Shown here one piece after another: positions 44,844-53,132 of a DNA stretch of 64,000 nucleotides. How positions within the stretch are numbered: position 1 is the first letter of the stretch; the number at the start of each line of letters is the position of its first letter. The DNA is from Methylobacter sp. (GTDB lineage: Bacteria; Pseudomonadota; Gammaproteobacteria; Methylococcales; Methylomonadaceae): assembly GCA_030699385.1 (NCBI GenBank), contig JAUYMY010000006.1, forward strand, positions 1 through 64,000, in the 5' to 3' direction. A program made the position numbers and the translations under genes. The notes beneath the pieces were generated by a model. The model was given only the letters and a program-made list of their open reading frames with translations, was not told the DNA's origin and searched no databases.

Positions 44844-45056
44844 GTGGAACAACTAACCGATTTAAAAGCCATACTGCATTCAAAACGCGGCAACATCTAC
44901 TATCTGGAAAAATGCCGTGTCATGCAAAAGAATGGCCGCGTACTCTATCTGACAGAGGCCAAAGAGCAAAACACCTACTGGAACATCCCCATTGCCAACA
45001 CCACCGTCATCCTGCTCGGTACCGACACTTTACTGGTGGAAAATCTTGATTCTTGA
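44844..45056 (+). pseudogene. cas1: Truncated type I-F Cas1
   Basis: A GTG start behind a strong AAAGGAGG opens a 70-residue frame. Residues 6-60 (DLKAILHSKRGNIYYLEKCR, then YWNIPIANTTVILLGTDT) match the N-terminus of type I-F Cas1, the CRISPR integrase. The frame diverges after LLGTDT, where Cas1 continues into a conserved Ala/Arg-rich helix, and stops. About 260 residues, including the whole catalytic domain, are missing. No other cas gene or repeat array is near. The identification is firm; whether the peptide is made is unknown. Confidence 0.85.
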
Positions 45057-45204
45057 ATAGATTGTCCAAGGGAATCTTTTAAAGCATCTCGGTTCTTTGT
45101 GGTTCGTAAATGGGGCGCGATGCCCCCCTACAAAGCCAACCTTTTTCTTTTTCGCTCTGTGTCGATTGCACTGATGAGTTGAATCTAAGAAATATAGATT
45201 ACAT

Positions 45205-45225
45205 TGCTATCAATATTTGATAGCA
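45205..45225. promoter_or_regulatory. Perfect palindrome, probable HicB operator
   Basis: TGCTATCAA, TAT, TTGATAGCA form an exact 9-bp dyad that ends 9 bases before the hicA ATG. HicB and other ribbon-helix-helix antitoxins bind such palindromes in their own promoters, so it is the likely autoregulatory site. Confidence 0.6.
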
Positions 45226-45234
45226 TTTGCCCTT

Positions 45235-45489
45235 ATGAAAGCCAAACACCTAAAAACCTTGCATTCCGTATTTGCCTTGCCTACACGAGCGTCTATTGTA
45301 TTTGCCGAGCTTGAGGCACTGCTAATCGCATTGGGCGCCGAAAAGACCGAGCGCGAAGGTTCGCGTGTGAAATTCACGCTACAGGGCATGGAATGGCATG
45401 CGCACCGGCCTCACCCAGGAAAAGATGCCAAGAAATATCAGGTTGAGCAATTACGCGAAATGCTGAGCAAACTGGAGATTAAACCATGA
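45235..45489 (+). CDS. hicA: HicA-type toxin (mRNA interferase)
   Basis: The 84-residue toxin has a double-stranded RNA-binding-like fold. The catalytic histidine region is MEWHAHRPHPGKDAKKYQVEQLREMLSKLEI, typical of HicA. The start at 45235 (MKAKHLKTL) is preferred; a longer frame from 45217 begins inside the operator palindrome. It overlaps hicB by four bases (ATGA), the usual toxin-first order of hicAB. Confidence 0.88.
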   Translation: MKAKHLKTLHSVFALPTRASIVFAELEALLIALGAEKTEREGSRVKFTLQGMEWHAHRPHPGKDAKKYQVEQLREMLSKLEIKP

Positions 45490-45818
45490 ACACTATGACT
45501 TATAAGGGCTATACAGCCCGCATTGAATTCGATGAGCGCGATGCTATATTCGTGGGTCAGGTACTGGGAGTAAAAGCCATCATCGGTTTTCATGGCGAAA
45601 CGGTAACCAAATTACGTGCAGACTTCGAGGCCGCCATTGACTTCATGATTGATGATTGCAAGGCGCGCGGCGAGTCGCCGGAAAAGCCTGCCAGCGGCAA
45701 ATTGATGCTGCGCGTGTCTCCGGAGGTTCATGCTGCGGCGCTGGTAGCCGCTCAGGCTACCGGCAAAAGCCTTAATCAATGGGCTGCCGAGATACTTGGA
45801 AAAGCAGCTCATGTTTAA
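45486..45818 (+). CDS. hicB: HicB-type antitoxin
   Basis: The 110-residue antitoxin has the HicB partially degraded RNase-H-like domain at the start (YKGYTARIEFDERDAIFVGQVLG...HGETVTKLRADFEAAIDFMI). A ribbon-helix-helix DNA-binding end follows (LMLRVSPEVHAAALVAAQATGKSLNQWAAEIL). It neutralises HicA and probably represses the operon through the palindrome at 45205-45225. Confidence 0.9.
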   Translation: MNTMTYKGYTARIEFDERDAIFVGQVLGVKAIIGFHGETVTKLRADFEAAIDFMIDDCKARGESPEKPASGKLMLRVSPEVHAAALVAAQATGKSLNQWAAEILGKAAHV

Positions 45819-45891
45819 CGGATAAAAGTTGCGTAGCCTGTTAAAGCATAGCGGAATAGGGGATGATTGAAGCCACGAAGCCCCCGGATTC

Positions 45892-45921
45892 AGCAAGCTC
45901 CATCCTGGCTGCTTGCTTTTA
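45892..45921 (+). terminator. Probable hicAB terminator
   Basis: AGCAAGC (45892-45898) pairs with GCTTGCT (45911-45917), followed by TTTATTT. It lies 74 bases after hicB, so it fits as the operon terminator. Confidence 0.6.
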
Positions 45922-45931
45922 TTTCAGAAGA

Positions 45932-45955
45932 ATGCACGATTCAAGACCTGACCCC
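45932..45955. repeat. Half of a CAAGACCTGACC-type palindrome
   Basis: ATGCACGATTCAAGACCTGA and CCCC match one arm of the complete palindromes at 47933-47993 and 53133-53200. It faces the opposite half at 47853-47877, so the two half-elements bracket the AT-rich genes between them. Confidence 0.65.
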
Positions 45956-46095
45956 GTGTTTTTCGTTATGAACAATGTCCTACTGTTTTCAAGATATTTA
46001 ATACATTAGATATTTTGATACATTAGCTTCTACTTGTAAAAAACCATCAGCTTTAGTACTATAGTCGGCTGTACCGCGATAAAAGCAAGGGGATT

Positions 46096-46395
46096 ATGAT
46101 GCAAGAAATTCTGTTAGAGATAATTAAAATCATATTTGTGCTAGCACTGTCCTTTACCTCAATTATGTTTTTTATTGCCGGACTTAAAATTATATTTGCT
46201 GATAAAGCAACTTATAAACGAAACCACAAATCAACTGCTGGTTTCTTGAATGCTATAAGAGGAACTGTTCCAACCAAAAGAGACGGAACCAGAAGTCACA
46301 ATGTAGTTGCTGGCCTTGCCTATGACGTAAGAGCAAAGAAAATAGTTGCTCAGGGCACTTTATCCAACGAAGCCATCGAAAGCATTCTGCGATAG
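46096..46395 (+). CDS. Small membrane protein of unknown function
   Basis: The 99-residue protein has one hydrophobic helix at about residues 6-35 and a basic, soluble tail (FLNAIRGTVPTKRDGTRSHNVV). A GGGGATT Shine-Dalgarno-like stretch precedes the ATG at 46096 (or 46099). It is AT-rich compared with the chromosomal genes around it. The family is not recognised. It has its own strong terminator and sits just before a second orphan membrane gene. Confidence 0.6.
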   Translation: MMQEILLEIIKIIFVLALSFTSIMFFIAGLKIIFADKATYKRNHKSTAGFLNAIRGTVPTKRDGTRSHNVVAGLAYDVRAKKIVAQGTLSNEAIESILR

Positions 46396-46411
46396 AACTT
46401 ACCAATTTCTG

Positions 46412-46439
46412 AAAAAGCACCTTTTGGTGCTTTTTTTTT
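46412..46439 (+). terminator. Intrinsic terminator after the 99-residue gene
   Basis: AAAAAGCACC, loop TTTT, GGTGC and nine Ts form a textbook terminator. It separates the small membrane gene from the following 430-residue gene. Confidence 0.9.
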
Positions 46440-46462
46440 GCTAAAAATTTTTTGGTGTTTTG

Positions 46463-47752
46463 ATGACAAAATATATTGGTTGGGTGCCAACAGTAGGAAG
46501 AAGACTTTCATATAGCATTATTGGTAGCAGTAGTCATCCATCAGTTGCAGAGACCGCTAATGTTGCTGATGATAAAAAACGACGAATACTTTCCCTCCAG
46601 AAAAGAACACTCATCGATAGCGCATTGCCAGTATTCAAGTCGCCATTAGTCAGACTTCTTTTTAAATTGAGCGGTTCATTCGTGTTTTTTTTAGATGCTG
46701 AAAGCAACAATAGTTTTTCATCTAAAGATCAATTGCTTCGCGGTAAGCTGTATTTATTCACTGATCATGAAGATGAAGAAGTTGATAAAAATGTTTTACG
46801 CATTATAGAAGCTATAAATAATCTAAATAATTTCGACAGCCCCTTGTGCTCGAAAGATATTGATAGTCTTTATTCCGAAATATATCAAAAATTTTTAAAA
46901 GATATTGAAAAACATTCCTTATTTTGCGCTCGCTTTAGTCTTGATAGAGATGGGATAATTGAGATTGAGATTAATACCGACAAAGACATCGAGCATACGG
47001 TATGCGCCCAATTCTTTTTCTTTATCAAAGATATAAGTCATAGGCATCAACACCACCATCCAAAAACAGATACTATTTTAGATATTTATAGGAAGGATAA
47101 CCCTTATTGGCAAGATGAGGTTCTTCGCGCACTGTATAAGAGAGTTTTAGATTTTAAAAGAAGTCGAGATCAGTGGGTTTGTTCATCTGCTCTTGGCATA
47201 TTAAGTTACATTAAAGCTTTTAAGAAAGTCTGCCAAGAGAAAAAAATGGAAATTACAGCTTCAAGAGATGATGACGATCTTTCTGAATCCATAAAAATAA
47301 CAGAAAACGAGTTAAGGCACATCACTTCTCAAGTAGTGGGGTTTAGAAATACGCTTGTAACCATTACGCTTGCAATAGTAGGAGTAATACTAATGCTATC
47401 AAGCCTAGGCACCATAGCAAATCCAACAATTCAAATACCCTCATGCGCTAGATTTATTAGATTCGTATCTGGCAGTATTATAAATAGCCCTACAAATACC
47501 TTTTTGACTGTTTCACTTATTTCCCTAGGCGTTTCAAGCATCATTTATAGGGATTATTGGATGGGAAAATTGACTTGGCCTAAAGACTCAACACGGATAC
47601 TTATTGGTTTTCGAAACCAAGTTGTGTCTGGAGGAATAATGCTTCTTCTATCTGCCATATTCGCTTACGCTGCCCGCTGGATCTTTAATTTGATTGACAA
47701 GTTAGAATCTTTTAATTTGATTGACGAACTAAAATTTTTATTTTTTCAATAA
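46463..47752 (+). CDS. Orphan membrane protein, AT-rich
   Basis: The 429-residue protein (or 430 from a TTG at 46460) has a soluble N-terminal two-thirds. This part contains a charged loop with a histidine cluster (HRHQHHHPK near residue 193) and many Lys/Asp. Three hydrophobic helices lie in the last third (about 302-325, 345-365 and 390-410). Base composition and codon choice are AT-rich and unlike the flanking operons, suggesting transfer. No family is recognised; an effector- or defence-like role is only a possibility from the accessory context. Confidence 0.6.
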   Translation: MTKYIGWVPTVGRRLSYSIIGSSSHPSVAETANVADDKKRRILSLQKRTLIDSALPVFKSPLVRLLFKLSGSFVFFLDAESNNSFSSKDQLLRGKLYLFTDHEDEEVDKNVLRIIEAINNLNNFDSPLCSKDIDSLYSEIYQKFLKDIEKHSLFCARFSLDRDGIIEIEINTDKDIEHTVCAQFFFFIKDISHRHQHHHPKTDTILDIYRKDNPYWQDEVLRALYKRVLDFKRSRDQWVCSSALGILSYIKAFKKVCQEKKMEITASRDDDDLSESIKITENELRHITSQVVGFRNTLVTITLAIVGVILMLSSLGTIANPTIQIPSCARFIRFVSGSIINSPTNTFLTVSLISLGVSSIIYRDYWMGKLTWPKDSTRILIGFRNQVVSGGIMLLLSAIFAYAARWIFNLIDKLESFNLIDELKFLFFQ

Positions 47753-47852
47753 AATAAGCGTCGGTCGGACTCGCTAAAAAACAGTTAGCCTAAATTCCTC
47801 CTTTCAAAAAGTAGAGCAAAGACGGGGTCAGACGTTCGCAGTAACAGAAGAT

Positions 47853-47877
47853 GGGGATCAGGTCTTGCATTGTGCAT
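47853..47877. repeat. Half of a CAGGTCTTG-type palindrome
   Basis: GGGGATCAGGTCTTGCATTG and TGCAT form the outward-facing partner of the half at 45932-45955, with a few mismatches. The pair delimits about 1.9 kb holding the two AT-rich genes. Confidence 0.65.
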
Positions 47878-47932
47878 TTTTTTCATTTTGAGCTACGTTA
47901 ACCATTTGATTTTATGAAACGAAATAAAGTAT

Positions 47933-47993
47933 CAGGTCTTGAATTTTGCACAATCAAATTGCTTTAAAGAAATACACAATGCAAAACCTGACC
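47933..47993. repeat. Complete CAGGTCTTG/CAAGACCTG palindrome, copy 1
   Basis: The element runs from CAGGTCTTGAATTTTGCACA to GCAAAACCTGACCC. It is nearly identical to the reverse complement of the copy at 53133-53200. Such palindromes containing AAGACCTGAC are common near mobile, REP-associated transposase-type loci, although no transposase gene is in this window. Confidence 0.75.
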
Positions 47994-47994
47994 C

Positions 47995-48121
47995 TTAGCT
48001 TCGTTCTGTGAAAGTGTTTGTCCCGATAATGTTGCCAAAGGCTTTGAAACAAGTTGGCAAGAAATATTACGCGGCGAATATCAGTCTGTTTGATGCCCTA
48101 TGGGATGACATAGAACCATGA
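47995..48121 (+). pseudogene. Decayed gene fragment, possibly antitoxin C-terminus
   Basis: One frame reads PDNVAKGFETSWQEILRGEYQSV before a stop at 48091. A shifted frame then continues FDALWDDIEP to a stop at 48119. The two pieces join into one plausible protein tail if a single frameshift is assumed. The F..SW.EIL.GE followed by LWDDI pattern resembles C-termini of small antitoxins, but I cannot name the family firmly. It sits directly next to a palindrome. Confidence 0.3.
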
Positions 48122-48136
48122 GTATTTGCGGTTCGC

Positions 48137-48176
48137 TTGTCATCAAAACTTCATCTTCCTGTCATTTTTTGTTCAT
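48137..48176 (+). promoter_or_regulatory. Tandem Pho box (PhoB binding site)
   Basis: Four 7-base repeats, TTGTCAT, ACTTCAT, CTGTCAT and TGTTCAT, are each separated by exactly four bases, giving an 11-base period. This is the architecture of two adjoining Pho boxes (consensus CTGTCAT, four bases, CTGTCAT). It stands about 135 bases upstream of the metallophosphatase gene, so the pair should be induced by phosphate starvation. Confidence 0.75.
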
Positions 48177-48246
48177 CCAATTGACGCGAAACTGACACCT
48201 TTGCTGCTTAAAGTAGGTGCATCTTCATTTAATGTGGTGGATGCCC

Positions 48247-48315
48247 ATGAAAAAAATCAGCAGCCCTAATACAGTTCAAGACCGCCCAATGCTAGGCAAA
48301 AAGGGGGCGTTATGA
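48247..48315 (+). CDS. Possible 22-codon leader open frame
   Basis: A short frame MKKISSPNTVQDRPMLGKKG, then AL, ends in TGA that overlaps the metallophosphatase ATG as ATGA, which would couple their translation. No Shine-Dalgarno of note precedes it. It may be a leader peptide or chance. Confidence 0.3.
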   Translation: MKKISSPNTVQDRPMLGKKGAL

Positions 48316-49103
48316 GCTTGAAATATCGTTCAATCTGGATTTCCGACACTCATCTTGGCACTAAAGGCTGCAAGGCCGAACAGCTGCGCGATTTTCTCGA
48401 TAACGTCGATTGCGACTATTTATATCTGGTCGGCGACATCATTGATTTGTGGAAATTCAAATCCGGTTTTTATTGGCCTGCCCTACACGGCGACATCGTG
48501 CAACGGGTGATGAACAAGGCTAAAAAAGGCACGCGGGTCATTTATATCCCCGGCAACCATGATGAGCAGTTCCGCAAACATGCCGGGATGCATGTCAATG
48601 GCATCGATATACAGCTCAACGCCATCCATACCACCCGCGATGGACGCAAGTTTTTGGTGCTGCACGGCGACGAATTCGACAGCATCGTTTGCCACAATAA
48701 AAATCTGGCTTACATCGGCGGCGAGGCCTACGAGGCGCTGCTGGTGGTCAACCGCTGGCTGAATGTGTTGCGCACCAAAATGGGCTATCAATATTGGTCT
48801 ATCTCGGCTTTTTTGAAACACAAGGTCAAAAATATCATCAGTTTCATGGATAACTATCAGCATATCCTGAGCCTGGAAGCGCAAAAACGGCAGGTGGACG
48901 GCATTATTTGCGGCCATATCCATCATGCCGATATTACCGAAATGGAATTTGGCAAAACCTACTGCAATTGCGGCGATTGGGTGGAAAGTTGCACCGCGTT
49001 GGTCGAAGATGCCAGCGGTCAATTGTCGATTGTGCATTGGCTGGAACAAAGCGCACAACTGCTGGATCAGCCGCTTGAAACGCCGTATGCGGAGGCCGTG
49101 TAA
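48312..49103 (+). CDS. Metallophosphoesterase, PlcP/LpxH-like
   Basis: The 263-residue calcineurin-like enzyme shows metal motifs SDTHLG, GDIIDLW, PGNHDE, HGDEFD and GHIHHA in order. The family includes UDP-2,3-diacylglucosamine hydrolases and the phospholipase PlcP that removes phospholipid headgroups during phosphate starvation. The adjacent glycosyltransferase and the upstream tandem Pho box favour the PlcP-like lipid-remodelling role (inference). True LpxH would not normally be Pho-controlled. Confidence 0.85.
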   Translation: MSLKYRSIWISDTHLGTKGCKAEQLRDFLDNVDCDYLYLVGDIIDLWKFKSGFYWPALHGDIVQRVMNKAKKGTRVIYIPGNHDEQFRKHAGMHVNGIDIQLNAIHTTRDGRKFLVLHGDEFDSIVCHNKNLAYIGGEAYEALLVVNRWLNVLRTKMGYQYWSISAFLKHKVKNIISFMDNYQHILSLEAQKRQVDGIICGHIHHADITEMEFGKTYCNCGDWVESCTALVEDASGQLSIVHWLEQSAQLLDQPLETPYAEAV

Positions 49104-49104
49104 T

Positions 49105-50145
49105 ATGAAGATTTTTTATGGCGTACAAGGCACCGGCAACGGCCACATCACTCGCGCACGGGTGATGGCAAGGGAACTGTATGCTGCCGGCATTGAGGTC
49201 AAATTTCAGTTTACCGGCCGTCCTGCGGACAAGTATTTCGATATGGAAGCCTTTAACGGCTACCAAGCGCGCACCGGGCTTACTTTTCATACCGAAAAAG
49301 GCCAGGTCAGTTATTTAAAAACCGCATTGGACGCCAAGCCGATTACTTTTATCAAGGATATGAAAGAGCTGGATTTAAGCGCTTATGATTTGGTCATCAG
49401 CGATTTTGAGCCGGTCACCGCGTGGGCGGCAAAAAACCAGAATATCCCGGTGTTAGGCATCGGCCATCAATATGCATTTAACCATGACATTCCCAGGGCG
49501 GGTTCTGATCCTATCGCTGACCGGGTGATGAAATATTTTGCCCCGGCCGATATTGGCGTCGGCTTGCATTGGCATCATTTCGGCCAGCCCATTTTGCCGC
49601 CGATTATCGATACCCCGGAAACGCCCAAAAATATCATTAACAACAAGATCATCGTCTATTTGCCCTTTGAAGACCAAAATGACGTGATCCGTTTGTTAGC
49701 GCCGTTTAGGAATTTTGACTTTCATCTGTATGCGCCGGAACCGGTTGTCTCTACTTTCGGGCACATTACCTGCAACCCGCAGTCGCGTGACGGCTTCCAA
49801 AAGGATTTATATGATTGCGCGGGCATTATCAGCAATGCCGGTTTTGAACTGGCCAGCGAATCATTGCAAATGGGCAAAAAAATTCTGGCCAAGCCGTTAC
49901 ATGCGCAAATGGAGCAAATCTCCAATGCGGCGGCGTTACAGCAATTAGGTTACGGCCATGTCATGCACGATATGAACAGCTCAGTGATTGAGCATTGGCT
50001 GCATGATAAGCGCGCCGTTCATATCACCTACCCGAATACCGCTAAAGTGCTGGTGCAATGGATACAGGACGGTATGCCGCGTATGGATGCCGATTTTATT
50101 GACCGTATTTGGAATACTGTTGAAGTGCTGCGCATTGAATCTTAA
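49105..50145 (+). CDS. Glycosyltransferase, MJ1255/VC2487 family
   Basis: The 346-residue GT-B enzyme starts at 49105 (MKIFYGVQGTGNGHITRARVMA), one base after the preceding stop. The GTGNGHITRA loop and FEPVTAWAAKNQNIPVLGIGHQ are characteristic of this family, as is GIISNAGFELASESLQMGKK, the nucleotide-sugar binding region. It may glycosylate diacylglycerol released by the phosphatase, as Agt does next to PlcP in other bacteria (inference). Confidence 0.85.
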   Translation: MKIFYGVQGTGNGHITRARVMARELYAAGIEVKFQFTGRPADKYFDMEAFNGYQARTGLTFHTEKGQVSYLKTALDAKPITFIKDMKELDLSAYDLVISDFEPVTAWAAKNQNIPVLGIGHQYAFNHDIPRAGSDPIADRVMKYFAPADIGVGLHWHHFGQPILPPIIDTPETPKNIINNKIIVYLPFEDQNDVIRLLAPFRNFDFHLYAPEPVVSTFGHITCNPQSRDGFQKDLYDCAGIISNAGFELASESLQMGKKILAKPLHAQMEQISNAAALQQLGYGHVMHDMNSSVIEHWLHDKRAVHITYPNTAKVLVQWIQDGMPRMDADFIDRIWNTVEVLRIES

Positions 50146-50448
50146 GGTGATTTTTTGGAAAATCAATGCCTTGTTGAATGTTGCCTACGGGTAATGGAAC
50201 GTTACTAAAAATCAATTTAAGTCACTATCACGACTAACAAATTAAGGCATTTCCATTTGCCCAAATGCCACCGCACAACATGTGTAATTAAATATCTATC
50301 TTACGCACCATTTTTGTGCGCGCCTAAACTGATAACATCTGTCTAGCCCTTATCCGCGTGCAGGAACAGATGTATGGTCTATATCTTGCTTTGCATTGTG
50401 TTATCGATGTCTTGTCTCATTTTTAACGCATAACTAAGGATAAATACC
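50146..50448. other. 303-base gap before the Cache-CheW gene
   Basis: No coding frame is evident. A short hairpin CGCAC/GTGCG (about 50304-50320) and an ACATCTGT/ACAGATGT dyad (50335-50342 and 50366-50373) are present, and AAGGA precedes the ATG at 50449. The promoter is probably here, but no box is convincing. Confidence 0.4.
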
Positions 50449-53019
50449 ATGCTGTCAGAAACTGAACGTTTCGAAACTTTCTCCCCCTATATTCGGAGCG
50501 TTGCCCAGTGCAAGGAAATTCTCCGCGACTTGAACGGAACCTGGGGACTGGTGTCCGCCATTGCGGAAATCAGCTGCCCTGCAGAAGCCGCGACTATATT
50601 GCCGGCAATGGAAGCCACAAAAAAAGGTTTTGCCGACCTTGAGAGCAAACTGACCAGCCAGCTGGTGTCCGAAGAAATCAAAAAGACCTGTCTTGAACTG
50701 GAATCCAAAGCCCAGGTGTCGATAGATATTCTGGTGCGCAACCTGTATGAGCGCACCGCAGACATCGGTTTTTTGGCGACCAACGCCGATATATGTAATT
50801 TCGTGCTGGCCTCGGTAAGCGGTGAAAGAACCGATATTAATTCGATTAACCAGCTGCTTGACGAATACTGCTTAAAATACAGCGTCTACGATGACATTGT
50901 CATCCTCGATACCGACAGCCGTATCCTGGCCCGGCTTGACCGCAACGCGTCGGCAATCGCCCAGAGCATTTCCGACCCTATCATCCGCAAAACTTTGAAT
51001 TCGATAGAGGACTATGTCGAAACCTTCGGTAAAACCAGCCTAAGGCCCGGTACAGACCGCGCCTTGATTTATTCGAAACGCATCGTCGACCCGGTCGATG
51101 ACTCGGTGATTGGTGTATTGTGCCTGTCATTCCGTTTCGATAACGAGATGGAAGGCATCTTCCGCAGCCTGCAAAAGAAAGGCGACAAAGCAGTGATGCT
51201 GCTGCTGAACGCGGATTCGGAGGTGATCGCCACCAGCGATTACGACCACATCCCAATCGGCCGCGTCATTGAAGCCGTTTCCGAAGGCGACGCCTACGGC
51301 ATGACCGATTTTGCCGGGCGCGAATACCTGTCAGTCACGCACCGGGGCCGTCCCTACCAAGGTTATGCCGGACAGGAATGGTACGGACATGCGATGATTC
51401 CGCTGCACTCGGCATTCGGTTTTTCCGCATCCGACAAGGAGATCAATGCCGAAATCCTCCGCCATGGCGACTCGCTGTCCACCGAACTGTCCAGCCTGAT
51501 TGCCGACGCTGCCGAAGACATCAACCTGTTCCTGCACCGCGTGATCTGGAACGGCCAGGTCATGGCGACCAACGAGCACGGCAACCTTCTGTCGCTGAAA
51601 GCAATCCTGAAACAACTGCGTTCGATGGGCGCGCGCACCGCCCAAGCGCTGGCCGATTCCAGCAGCAAGCTGCATACCACGATGATTACCTCCGAACTGC
51701 GCAATGCCGAATCCATCGCGCGGCTGATGATTGATATTAAGGACCGCAATCTGTACGAGCGCAGCAATGATTGCCGGTGGTGGGCGCTGACTTCGGAAAT
51801 CCGCCGTATTCTGTCCGAAGGTCGCCTGAGCGCCGACGACAAAGCCAAAATTACCGATATTCTGCTCTACATCAACAAGCTTTACACCGTCTACACGCGC
51901 CTTTTCATCTACGACATCAAAGGCACCATCGTAGCCGAGTCCAATCTGCATAACGATCCGATGGACGCCGTCGGCAGGCAGGTGCATGCCTCGTATGCAC
52001 AGGAGACATTTTCCTTGCGCTCGCCGCAGGAATACCGGGTTTCGCCCTTTGAAGAATCTTGGCTGTACGGAAGCAAGCCGACCTATGTTTACAATGCCGC
52101 GATCCGCCATATTGATGACATGAACAAAGTAATCGGCGGTATCGGCATCGTTTTCGATTCCACGCCCGAATTCAAGCACATGCTTGAAGATTGCTTGCCC
52201 GACAAGCCCGGCGCGTTCGGCCTGTTTGTCGAACGTCCCAGCGGCCGCATTATTGCATCGACCGATGCGTCCAATTATCAAAACGGCGAGGTTCTTTGGA
52301 TAGATCCTGAATTTTTTGCGCTGCAAGAAGGCACGGGGAAATCCAAGATCGTGCTTTATAACAAAAAGTATTATGCGGTCGGTTGTTATTCGTCACGCGG
52401 TTACCGCGAGTTTAAAACTACCGGGGATTATCATAATGACGTGGCCGCTTTCGTGTTCATCCCGATCGGCGAAAAAACCGAAGCTGCTGATTCCGAGCAA
52501 CGCGTCGCCATCACTTATCCGCAAGAGCCGATAACCGGCGATGTCGTCGATTTGGCAACGTTTTATATCGGCTCGGAGGTTTATGCATTTTATGCCGCCG
52601 AGGTACTCGAAGCCATGGATGTTGCGATGATCAATAGCCTGCCCGGCGTAAAATCCTATGTTGTCGGCAGCGTCATGTATTGCGATAACAGCCCCGACGG
52701 CATCAACGAAAAAATCCCGATTATCGTTATCAGCGGTCGGATGCTGACCAACACACCTGTTGATTCGGATAGCCTGGAAAAGAATGGTGGTGCAATCGTC
52801 GTTGTCAAAACCCAGGTGGGCCCGATTGGCCTGTTGGTTGACGGGCTGGATGCCATTCCCAGCTTTGAGAAATCGCAAGTCCAACCGGTTAATGACCTGT
52901 TACGCGGTGACGGCGGTTATGTGAAATCGTTAGTGAACATCCCTGAAAGCAGCGCGACCGGAAGAATGCTGGTCGTATTGAATCAGGATTTGATTTTGTC
53001 GGCGGTGCGTGGGAGGTAG
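50449..53019 (+). CDS. Soluble tandem Cache-like protein with CheW domain
   Basis: The 856-residue protein has no transmembrane helix or signal peptide. Two similar sensory modules are visible: helices leading to DILVRNLYERTADIGFLATN (about residues 92-115) then a Cache-like fold to about 330, and DIKDRNLYERSNDCRWWALT (about 424-445) then a second Cache-like fold to about 660. A CheW domain ends it (about 690-855: FYIGSEVYAFYAAEVLEAM, GPIGLLVDGLDAI). No kinase or MCP domain is present. A link to chemosensory arrays is inferred; the ligand is unknown. Confidence 0.83.
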   Translation: MLSETERFETFSPYIRSVAQCKEILRDLNGTWGLVSAIAEISCPAEAATILPAMEATKKGFADLESKLTSQLVSEEIKKTCLELESKAQVSIDILVRNLYERTADIGFLATNADICNFVLASVSGERTDINSINQLLDEYCLKYSVYDDIVILDTDSRILARLDRNASAIAQSISDPIIRKTLNSIEDYVETFGKTSLRPGTDRALIYSKRIVDPVDDSVIGVLCLSFRFDNEMEGIFRSLQKKGDKAVMLLLNADSEVIATSDYDHIPIGRVIEAVSEGDAYGMTDFAGREYLSVTHRGRPYQGYAGQEWYGHAMIPLHSAFGFSASDKEINAEILRHGDSLSTELSSLIADAAEDINLFLHRVIWNGQVMATNEHGNLLSLKAILKQLRSMGARTAQALADSSSKLHTTMITSELRNAESIARLMIDIKDRNLYERSNDCRWWALTSEIRRILSEGRLSADDKAKITDILLYINKLYTVYTRLFIYDIKGTIVAESNLHNDPMDAVGRQVHASYAQETFSLRSPQEYRVSPFEESWLYGSKPTYVYNAAIRHIDDMNKVIGGIGIVFDSTPEFKHMLEDCLPDKPGAFGLFVERPSGRIIASTDASNYQNGEVLWIDPEFFALQEGTGKSKIVLYNKKYYAVGCYSSRGYREFKTTGDYHNDVAAFVFIPIGEKTEAADSEQRVAITYPQEPITGDVVDLATFYIGSEVYAFYAAEVLEAMDVAMINSLPGVKSYVVGSVMYCDNSPDGINEKIPIIVISGRMLTNTPVDSDSLEKNGGAIVVVKTQVGPIGLLVDGLDAIPSFEKSQVQPVNDLLRGDGGYVKSLVNIPESSATGRMLVVLNQDLILSAVRGR

Positions 53020-53132
53020 TAGCTCTTAACCTATCCAGAAAACATTTGTTTGATGAACAATGACTGGCGGGTATCGGCCAAAAGCTGTCTGTCGTTCAAT
53101 ACAAAGAAACTACAGAAGCTAAAAGAAGCTAA

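Noticed and set aside
47760-47800. attC-like sequence after the 430-residue gene
   Set aside because: Resembles the L' arm of the site at 53373 and ends GTTAGCC, but lacks an opposite RYYYAAC box and breaks the GTTRRRY rule.
44740-48300. CRISPR array near the cas1 fragment
   Set aside because: No regularly spaced direct repeats and no I-F repeat-like sequence seen; only scattered palindromes.
51331-52326. 331-codon minus-strand frame opposite the Cache-CheW gene
   Set aside because: Composition is that of an antisense shadow; the plus strand has clear domains.
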